From DATBVX01 sp963810775 (GTDB lineage: Bacteria > Pseudomonadota > Gammaproteobacteria > Steroidobacterales > Steroidobacteraceae): 64,000 bases of DNA. Below the pieces are notes generated by a model, which saw only the letters and a program-made list of their open reading frames with translations, had not been told where the DNA came from and searched no databases. A program made the position numbers and the translations under genes. Numbering within the stretch: position 1 is the stretch's first letter; the number at the start of each line of letters is the position of its first letter. Shown here piece after piece: positions 50,239 to 57,179 of this stretch. The DNA lies in assembly GCA_963810775.1 (NCBI GenBank), contig CAWEOT010000014.1:248001-312000 (forward strand). The letters run 5' to 3'.

Positions 50239-51218
50239 AGCTCAAGCGCCACGAGACCGAAGTGTTCAGCATGTCGTTCCTCGACTGCATCTGCTGCGGT
50301 TTCGGTGCCATGATCCTGATCCTGGTGTTGACGGAGACTGGTCAGCCGGTGGTATTGGAGCGGGTCCGCACCGACATGCACGGCCAGGTGGCGAAGCTGC
50401 AGGCTGAGCTATATGAGATCCGCGGCGAAACCGACGTTTTGAACCGGGACCTCAAGGGCCGGATCGAGCAACTCTCGACTGAACGCAGCAAGCTCGCCCG
50501 GCTGCAGGGCGATTTGAGCACCGTCAAGGGCAAGTACAACACCAGCCAGAAGGAAGCGGAGATTCAGAACTCCGAGGAAGGGCAGCTGGTCGCGGCGTAC
50601 CAGAAGCTCACTGCCGAGATGGAACGGCTCATGGCGTCCGGTTATCGACGGCCCAAGAACGATGCGATCGGCGGCATTCCGGTCGACAGCGAGTACATCA
50701 TTTTCGTGGTCGACACTTCAGGAAGCATGCAAGAGAATCACTGGGACACCGCGCGCAAGATGATGCAGGAGATCCTCGACATCTATCCCAAGGTCAAGGG
50801 CATCCAGGTGATGGACGACGAGGGCGCCTACATGTTCGATGGCTACCGCGGGCAGTGGATTGCGGACACGCCCGCGCGCCGCAAGGCGATCATGGACCGG
50901 TTCAAGACCTGGACTTCGTTCAGCAATTCGAGCCCGGTCGAGGGCCTGCTGGCGGCCATACGCGCCTTCTGGTCGCCCGACAAGAAAGTGAGCATCTATT
51001 ACTTCGGAGATGACTTCCCCGGCGAGTCGATCCAGGCTGTGATCGACCAGGTGGATCGGGCCAATCACAGTGATACCGGTGAGCGGCACGTGCGCATTCA
51101 TGCCATCGGCTTTCCCATGCCGCCGCGGGCGCCACAGTTCGGGAATGTGCGCTATACGGCGTTGATGCGCGCATTGTGCGAGAGAAACGGCGGAACATTC
51201 GTGGGGCTGCAGGGCTGA
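50235..51218 (+). CDS. VWA protein 2 with ExbD-like N-terminal helix
   Basis: 327 residues. It begins MKLKRHETEVF, then SMSFLDCICCGFGAMILIL with Asp17 in exactly the same position as VWA 1; a coiled coil (about 50-130); and a VWA domain with DTSGSMQENHW and IYYFGDDFPGES. The ATG overlaps the repaired stop of VWA 1. The two genes are tandem paralogues. The helix-Asp layout and position beside the TolQ-like gene suggest a channel partner, with the VWA part reaching into the periplasm in place of a peptidoglycan-binding domain. It ends at a TGA that touches a possible ATG of the next gene. Confidence 0.85.
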   Translation: MKLKRHETEVFSMSFLDCICCGFGAMILILVLTETGQPVVLERVRTDMHGQVAKLQAELYEIRGETDVLNRDLKGRIEQLSTERSKLARLQGDLSTVKGKYNTSQKEAEIQNSEEGQLVAAYQKLTAEMERLMASGYRRPKNDAIGGIPVDSEYIIFVVDTSGSMQENHWDTARKMMQEILDIYPKVKGIQVMDDEGAYMFDGYRGQWIADTPARRKAIMDRFKTWTSFSNSSPVEGLLAAIRAFWSPDKKVSIYYFGDDFPGESIQAVIDQVDRANHSDTGERHVRIHAIGFPMPPRAPQFGNVRYTALMRALCERNGGTFVGLQG

Positions 51219-51238
51219 TGCGCGCAACTGGAGCACCA

Positions 51239-52159
51239 ATGCTTGCGCAGCGGATCGGGCTGTTGGCGCTCGTGGCCACGTTTGCCGGCTGCGGTCCGGT
51301 CAGCGTCGCCACCGATTCGAGCGTGCCGGTGCCGCTGGTGGATCCGATGCCGATCGCGGTCGGCATCTATTACAGCGAGGACTTCAGCAAGGCGGCGCAC
51401 AGTGAGGAGCGTTGGGGCACGGAGTGGAAGGTCGATCTTGGTCCCTACCACGTGCGCATGGCGGAGAAACTGTTCGCCTCCGAGTTTCGCGACGTGACGC
51501 GGGTCGAGGATCTCAAGTCCCTCCCCGCGGATCCTCCCTACCGCGCAATCATCGAGCCCCGCATCGAGCAGTACTCGTTCATCACGCCACGCGATACCGG
51601 CGCGAAATACTTCGCGGTGACGATTCGCTATCGGCTCAACGTGTATGCGCCCAACGGCGTGCTGGCTGACTCGCTTACGTTTACGGGATATGGCAGCAAC
51701 GCTTCGGGCAATGGCGTGACGAGCACCGGACCGATGGTGCTGGCGACCAAGGCTGCGATGCGCGACGCAGCGGCCAAGTTTCTGGTGCAGTTTCCCGAAC
51801 AGGACGTGGCGAAGAAGATGCTCGCGGGTCAGCCGCTCATAGAGGCGCCGCAGGTCGCAGTGCAGACCGGCCAGCCAAGCGCGGCTGGCGCGACGCCGGC
51901 GGGTCCGGTCACCGACAGCGCCGCGATCGAGTCGGTGCCGATCCTCGATCCGACGCCGGAGGGCGCAGCGCCGACGCCCGTCGCGGGCACACCGCCGGCC
52001 GCAGGTTCCGAACCGACGCCAACAGATCCAGAAACGAAGCCAGAGTCCGCGCCGACGAACGAGACACCAGCCCCCACGCCGCCCGCGCCCGAATCGCCAA
52101 AGATTTCGCCACAGCAAACGACTCAGCCGCCCCGTCAGGGCACTCAGCTGCGCACGTAG
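51239..52159 (+). CDS. Lipoprotein with Pro-rich tail, last gene of the VWA/TolQ-like cluster
   Basis: 306 residues. Lipobox FAGC (Cys18). A globular domain of about 190 residues (containing YHVRMAEKLF and AIIEPRIEQYSF) is followed by a 110-residue tail rich in Pro, Thr, Glu and Ala. GGAG seven bases before the ATG at 51239 supports this start; an ATG at 51218, overlapping the VWA 2 stop, would add seven residues. The tail reads through the 3' end of the convergent TonB-C gene (16-base overlap). It probably resides in the outer membrane. Confidence 0.75.
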   Translation: MLAQRIGLLALVATFAGCGPVSVATDSSVPVPLVDPMPIAVGIYYSEDFSKAAHSEERWGTEWKVDLGPYHVRMAEKLFASEFRDVTRVEDLKSLPADPPYRAIIEPRIEQYSFITPRDTGAKYFAVTIRYRLNVYAPNGVLADSLTFTGYGSNASGNGVTSTGPMVLATKAAMRDAAAKFLVQFPEQDVAKKMLAGQPLIEAPQVAVQTGQPSAAGATPAGPVTDSAAIESVPILDPTPEGAAPTPVAGTPPAAGSEPTPTDPETKPESAPTNETPAPTPPAPESPKISPQQTTQPPRQGTQLRT

Positions 52160-53595
52160 ATGGTTTCCTTGTAACGCACGCCGGTCGTATCGACGGGGTT
52201 GCCGTCGACAAAACGCGGCCGAAAACGTGCGCGCTTGATGGCGCTCAATACCGCCTTGCCCGCGACGTCACCGGCATCGTTGTCGCCGACCTTCGCATCG
52301 CGCACCCGTCCGTCGGCGGTCACTGTGAATTCGACTTCCGTGTGGTGCTGCGCATACTTGTCCGGCTCTGCTTTGGGCGGGCGGGAACTCGACGGTGGCC
52401 GGTAGACGACGGGTGCCGGCGTGTCGAGCGCGGCGGTTCCACGGGATCCAGCGGCGCTCAACACCTTCCACGCTTCGCGGTAGACCTCAATCGCCGGGCG
52501 CGTGGTGCCCGCAGTCAGTCGCCAGTCTCCCAGCTCGATCAGTGTTTCGGCGAGTTCCCCAATGGCTTCGCCCGGATGGGAATCGAACACCTTGAGCGCG
52601 AATTCGAGGGCGTCCGCGCCGTCGGGATTGAGGACGGACGCCATGCTCACGCCAGTGGCGCTGCTGGGCTGCGAGGAACCGGGTCCGACACCGCCGACCA
52701 CCGCCGACTCATCCGCGCTACCTTCGGCGGTTTCAGGACCGATGAAATACTCCAGGCGATAGGTCCGCGCGATGCCACGCAATGGTACGACGGTGCGAAG
52801 ATCGTAGTTACCGCCGTCCTTGCGCACGATGTCGAGGCAACGGCTATACATCTGGCGAGCACTGTAGAAGCGCCCCTGTGATTCGAACCAGCGGGCCGTG
52901 CGTTCCAGTGCCGGTACCACCCGCGGATCGTTCTTCCCATACGTCGCCTCCGCGAGGCGCAACGCATACTGCTGCTCCCGTTGTGCATCGTCGTAGGCAT
53001 TGAGCGCCGTGTAACTGGCGATCAGCGAATCGAGCATCTCGAGTTGCGCGGGATTGAACAGACCGTCGATCTTACGGCTCACGTCGACCGCGCGCCGCAA
53101 CGTGTCGGTGGCTGAGGTGTAATCGCCAGCTGCCGAATAGGTCATGCCCAGTCCGAACAGCGGCTTGATGATTTCGCGCGAATAACCGCCCTGGTGCTGC
53201 TCCACGATCTTCACCGCGCGCTTGAAAGAGACCTCTGCACTCGAATAGTCCTTCACGCGCAGCTGGGTCGTGGCCAGATTGATCAGCGGATTGACCAGCT
53301 GCTCGGCAGTGGCTCCAAATTCCTGTTCGGTCTGATCGACCAGCGCCTGCGCGGGCGCGAGTGCCTCGGCGAAGTGTCGCGCGTCGAACTGCTGCCGGAA
53401 GCGACGATAGGTCTGCGCGCGATCCGCGGATTCGGGCGTGGGCGGCACCGTGGCGGAGGGCGCCGTCGCAGCTGCCGGCCCCTGTTGTGACGTCGCGCTG
53501 CCTGCAGGCGATACGACGCTCGCCACGAGCGCGGCACATGCCGCCGCCCGGACGGTACACCTCAACAGCACAACCGGTAGTGCGAAACGCGCCAC
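52144..53595 (-). CDS. TPR protein with C-terminal TonB domain
   Basis: 483 residues. A signal peptide (about 1-33, ending SPAGSA) precedes six or more TPR-like repeats (75-330) and a proline-rich hinge near 400. The last 75 residues form a TonB-C domain (VEFTVTADGRVRDAKVGD, then AIKRARFRPRFVDG and YKETIYV). There is no TonB membrane anchor, so it is a periplasmic protein that could dock on the cluster. The GTG at 53595 has GGAGG six bases upstream; the open frame continues to 53766 without support. It is convergent with the preceding lipoprotein gene. Confidence 0.8.
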   Translation of the reverse strand: MARFALPVVLLRCTVRAAACAALVASVVSPAGSATSQQGPAAATAPSATVPPTPESADRAQTYRRFRQQFDARHFAEALAPAQALVDQTEQEFGATAEQLVNPLINLATTQLRVKDYSSAEVSFKRAVKIVEQHQGGYSREIIKPLFGLGMTYSAAGDYTSATDTLRRAVDVSRKIDGLFNPAQLEMLDSLIASYTALNAYDDAQREQQYALRLAEATYGKNDPRVVPALERTARWFESQGRFYSARQMYSRCLDIVRKDGGNYDLRTVVPLRGIARTYRLEYFIGPETAEGSADESAVVGGVGPGSSQPSSATGVSMASVLNPDGADALEFALKVFDSHPGEAIGELAETLIELGDWRLTAGTTRPAIEVYREAWKVLSAAGSRGTAALDTPAPVVYRPPSSSRPPKAEPDKYAQHHTEVEFTVTADGRVRDAKVGDNDAGDVAGKAVLSAIKRARFRPRFVDGNPVDTTGVRYKETIYVRS

Positions 53596-53807
53596 GCGCG
53601 TCCTCCACTGAAACCGCGCGGCCTGATCCACGCCATGAAGAATACGTACCAGTATACCCACCATTGCGCTTGGCACAGATGAACTTCGTCGCGATTGCGG
53701 GCAGTGGGACAAAGTGTCCAACGCGGCGTACGCCACCTTTTCCATGCAGGCGTAAGCCAGCCGCAATTTCCACTACAATTTCCCACTACAAATCGCCATC
53801 AACAACA

Positions 53808-54551
53808 ATGAACCAGCCCAAGCCGTCGGCCGATGCCAGGGGCGCGCCCCTGAATCCGGACCAGAGTGTTTCCAGGTGGACCGCTCTCGTCGCGGGCGGA
53901 AGTGGTCTCGTCGGCAGCCGCTTGCTCGCAGCACTGGCTGCCACCGCCGAGTGCGGGCGCGTCATCGCGATCACGCGCCGCCCGCTGGCTTACGATCACC
54001 CCAAGCTCGCCAATCGAATCGTTCCGTTCGACAACCTTGCAGAATCGATCGGTGCAGTACGGGCAGACGTCGCGTTCTGCTGCCTGGGAACGACGCTCAA
54101 GGCCGCGGGCTCGAGAGAGGCCTTTCGCCAGGTCGACTTCGACTACGCTGTGGGTTTCGCGCGCGCGGCACGCAAGGCGGGGAGCACGCGCTTCGTTCTC
54201 AATTCTTCGGTGGGCGCCGATTCCGCGTCCAGACACTTCTATTTGCGAGTCAAGGGCGAAGCCGAGGAGGCGATAGCAAAGCTGGGGTTCGCCGCACTCG
54301 ACATCCTGCAGCCGAGCTTGCTTCTCGGTGTGCGCGCCGAATTCCGCCCCGGCGAGCTTGCCATGATGGGGATCCTGCCTCTAATGAGCCCGCTGCTGCT
54401 CGGCAGGTTCGCACAGTACCGGCCCGTAAGCGCGAGCGCGCTCGCGGCTGCCATGATCGCTGCCACGCTCGCCGGCCGCAAAGGTGTGCACCGGTATACG
54501 TGGCGGGACATCCGCAAGTTCGCGGACCAGCGCAGTTCGAATCGGCGTTGA
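53808..54551 (+). CDS. NAD(P)-binding protein, HTATIP2/atypical SDR-like
   Basis: 247 residues. Rossmann motif ALVAGGSGLVGSRLL at the N terminus, CCLGTT in the middle, RFVLNSSVGADSASRHFYLRVK (split as a YxxxK-like site) and LQPSLLLG, a layout of the CC3/HTATIP2-type atypical short-chain dehydrogenase group. Substrate unknown. It is divergent from the TPR-TonB-C gene, with 212 bases between them in which I see no further gene. Confidence 0.82.
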   Translation: MNQPKPSADARGAPLNPDQSVSRWTALVAGGSGLVGSRLLAALAATAECGRVIAITRRPLAYDHPKLANRIVPFDNLAESIGAVRADVAFCCLGTTLKAAGSREAFRQVDFDYAVGFARAARKAGSTRFVLNSSVGADSASRHFYLRVKGEAEEAIAKLGFAALDILQPSLLLGVRAEFRPGELAMMGILPLMSPLLLGRFAQYRPVSASALAAAMIAATLAGRKGVHRYTWRDIRKFADQRSSNRR

Positions 54552-54565
54552 GGGAGCGGCCCGCA

Positions 54566-55774
54566 TCAGCGCTGCGCGGCAACGCGAAGGGCACTGGCAC
54601 TTGCCCCGCCCAGCAGCGCGAGCAGGATGCCCGCTGCGAGAGCAAGCAGCGGATCAGTGATCTCGGCCGAGCGCTCGGGCAACCAGAGCTGGGCCACTTC
54701 GACCAGCGCGAGCAGTATCGCGGTCAGGATCGTGGCGAGTGCGATTGCCATTCCCTGGCGCGTGAGCAACCACACGAGCGAGAAGTACCAGAAGCACTTC
54801 TCGAGCAGCACTGAGTAGTTGACCTCCAGGCTGTCACTCAGGGAGTTCATGAACGGCACCCAGCTGAACGAGTGTGGCTGGGCAAGGAGCTCGAACGGCT
54901 TGAGCCCCTGCAGGACAATGACGCTCGCGAGCAGCAACGCGAGCAGGCCGGCACGGCGCCGATCAGGCATCGCGACCAGCACGGCTGACAACGGAATGCA
55001 CAGCAGCAGCGCCAGGAGCTCGGGCGCCACCAGCACTTTGCCGACGATCACGACGCGCCCAACCAGCACGATGAGGATAATCGTGACGAGCGCGTGTAAC
55101 GCGTATTCGCGTCGCCACAGGCGTCGGACAGCGTAGCCGACTACCAGCCAGCCCACCATGTAGCGATAGGTATCCAGCGCGCCGAACTGAGGCTCGAGAA
55201 AGATTGGCTTGAGGGCATCCTTGAATTTCTCCCAGTCGATGCTCGGAACGAACGGCGCAAGTCGAAAGCCGAGCCACAGCAGCAATATCCCGAGCGGCAC
55301 AGGCTCGGGCTTGCCTGGCGCGATTCCCGGAATCCGGATCGTCGAACCGATCTCGAGGTAGGCGAGCGCGATCAGCCCACCCGCGAGAGTTCCGGTTGCG
55401 TTGAGCACGACGTCAGTCAGGCTCGATACGCGCGAGGGCGCGTGGACCTGCAGCATTTCGATGGCGCATGAGAGCATGGTGCCGAGCATCACGGTCCAGA
55501 AGAGTCGCGTCGCAGCGCCCCAGCGCGATGGCCAGGAAAGCAGCAGGCACAAGCCCAGCGGCATGTAGAGCAGCAGGTTTGCGACCAGATCGCCCCGCGA
55601 AGTGCGCTGAAACGTGAGCCCGGTGAGCAGCTCGAAGAACCCGCTTGCGCCGAGCGCGGCGAAGCGAAACGGAAACAGCGAGCCGTAGAGAATCAGGACG
55701 ACGGCGGCGAGGGTAAGCCAGCGCGCTACGGGCTGGAAGTGCCGCGTCGTGTCGTGCACCAGCGGATCACGCAT
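54566..55774 (-). CDS. VanZ-family membrane protein (two VanZ-like halves)
   Basis: 402 residues with about ten membrane helices. Two VanZ-like halves are visible: one with DLVANLLLYMPLGLCLLL and EMLQVHAPSRVSSLTDVVLN, and a later one with WVPFMNSLSDSLEVN and EVAQLWLPERSAEITDPLLAL. VanZ proteins confer low-level teicoplanin resistance in some Gram-positives, but the family is broad and here the function is unknown. It is convergent with the preceding gene (14 bases). Confidence 0.85.
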   Translation of the reverse strand: MRDPLVHDTTRHFQPVARWLTLAAVVLILYGSLFPFRFAALGASGFFELLTGLTFQRTSRGDLVANLLLYMPLGLCLLLSWPSRWGAATRLFWTVMLGTMLSCAIEMLQVHAPSRVSSLTDVVLNATGTLAGGLIALAYLEIGSTIRIPGIAPGKPEPVPLGILLLWLGFRLAPFVPSIDWEKFKDALKPIFLEPQFGALDTYRYMVGWLVVGYAVRRLWRREYALHALVTIILIVLVGRVVIVGKVLVAPELLALLLCIPLSAVLVAMPDRRRAGLLALLLASVIVLQGLKPFELLAQPHSFSWVPFMNSLSDSLEVNYSVLLEKCFWYFSLVWLLTRQGMAIALATILTAILLALVEVAQLWLPERSAEITDPLLALAAGILLALLGGASASALRVAAQR

Positions 55775-55988
55775 CGGACGCGCGCGTCGACGTGGATGGA
55801 TTTACTCCCGGAAGTTCGGTCACCACGCGAACATAACGAACATCCGGGTACGATGAAAGGCAGGGCATTGCTCCTGACACCTCTCTTGACGCCGCATGGC
55901 GACAGTAGCCGACGTTGCAAGCTCACGCACTTTGCCAATCATGTGAGCGCACGGTAACGTTGCCCGCGCTCACCGGGCGAGGAAATGC

Positions 55989-56441
55989 ATGAATACAAGC
56001 AAATGGGCTGTCGCGGTCGTCGTCGTGATGCTTACCGCGTGCAGTCATTGGTCCTGGAATCCTCGCGACTGGTTTGGCAGCAAGCCGGAGCCTGCGCCAG
56101 CGCCGGTGGAGCTGCTCAGCATCCAATCGACATCGGCGAATCCAGCCGGGGAGCGTTTCGTGCAGACCTGGGAAGGTGCGCGATTAGTCGTCGATATCTA
56201 CAGCGCCAGCGGCATTGGTCAGGCAGTCGTGCAACCGCGAGATCAGGGCTGGCCGTTGAAGATCGCCTTTCGTCTCAATCTCACCGCGGTGGAGGATTTC
56301 CAGATCCGCGGCGCGCAGAACCTGCGCTGGAGCCTGGGTCATGAGCCACTGACGCAGCCTGCTCTGATCGATGTCCCCTACGGCGCCTACCAGAAGGATA
56401 CGCCGCAGATCGAGATCCAGTGGGTCGACCACTACCGCTGA
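55989..56441 (+). CDS. Lipoprotein of unknown function
   Basis: 150 residues. Lipobox LTAC (Cys18). The mature part has a Pro-rich start, then a beta-rich domain with VVDIYSASGIGQAVV and WSLGHEPLTQPALIDVP. No family recognised. A GAGGAAATGC element precedes the ATG. The 214-base gap upstream, shared with the VanZ gene, shows no further gene. It is convergent with the bactofilin-like lipoprotein gene. Confidence 0.72.
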   Translation: MNTSKWAVAVVVVMLTACSHWSWNPRDWFGSKPEPAPAPVELLSIQSTSANPAGERFVQTWEGARLVVDIYSASGIGQAVVQPRDQGWPLKIAFRLNLTAVEDFQIRGAQNLRWSLGHEPLTQPALIDVPYGAYQKDTPQIEIQWVDHYR

Positions 56442-56473
56442 GCGCAACGCCGATCCGGTACCGGACGGCCGCA

Positions 56474-57127
56474 CTACGCCGGCGGACGATCGCCCGCGAA
56501 CTTGATAGGCCTGGCACCGATGACTTCGCCGATCGTGGCGCTGTCGCTCACGTATAGCTCCACTTCGCGCTCGAACTTCATCGGACCCTGCACGGTCGCG
56601 CCCGGACCGATCACGATGCGCGGCACGCTTTTCTTGAACGAGATCGAGAACCCCTTCGATCTCTCGATCGTGATGCCGCCTTCGACGCGCGAATCGGCGC
56701 CCACCTCGATGTCACCCATCACGGTACGAATGCCGCCGGCGACGTGCGCACCGTTGAGCTCGAAGCGACCGTTGACGTTCTCGAGCTTGCCGCCGACGTC
56801 CGCGCCCTTCTGCAGCGTGATTGAACCATTCACGCACTCGACATCACCCGCAACGCGCGTGTTCGACCCGATCGTGATCGAGCCGTTGACAGTCTGAGCC
56901 GAATTTGCGGTCGCGTTGTCGCCGATCGTGATACGGCCGTTGACCGTCTCGGCGTCCTTGATCGCAGCTCCTTCCGCCACGCTGATCGCGCCATTGACGG
57001 TGGATGCGTCCTGCACGGGCTGCCCGGCAGCCACATTCACGGACCCGTTGACCCTGTCGTTGTCGCTCTCGACGTCGCAGGCAGCGCCCGCCAGCGCCAG
57101 CGTAAGGACGAGGACATATCTCATCAT
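56474..57127 (-). CDS. Lipoprotein with polymer-forming (bactofilin-like) repeats
   Basis: 217 residues. Lipobox GAAC (Cys17). The rest is a right-handed beta-helix-like repeat in which VNGxI/VxI/V recurs about every 18 residues (VNGSVNVAAG, VNGAISVAEG, VNGRITIGDN, VNGSITIGSN, VNGSITLQKG, VNGRFELNG). This resembles DUF4097/bactofilin-type repeats that assemble polymers or bind surfaces. The start is the ATG with GGAG nine bases upstream. It is divergent from hrpB, 52 bases apart. Confidence 0.8.
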   Translation of the reverse strand: MMRYVLVLTLALAGAACDVESDNDRVNGSVNVAAGQPVQDASTVNGAISVAEGAAIKDAETVNGRITIGDNATANSAQTVNGSITIGSNTRVAGDVECVNGSITLQKGADVGGKLENVNGRFELNGAHVAGGIRTVMGDIEVGADSRVEGGITIERSKGFSISFKKSVPRIVIGPGATVQGPMKFEREVELYVSDSATIGEVIGARPIKFAGDRPPA

Positions 57128-57179
57128 TGTGTTTTCTCCTTTGCCATACTTGCGACCGACCCGCTCCGGCCGCAGGCTC

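Noticed and set aside
54566..55774. Glycopeptide resistance gene by VanZ match
   Set aside because: VanZ-fold proteins are widespread without any link to resistance and no van genes are near.
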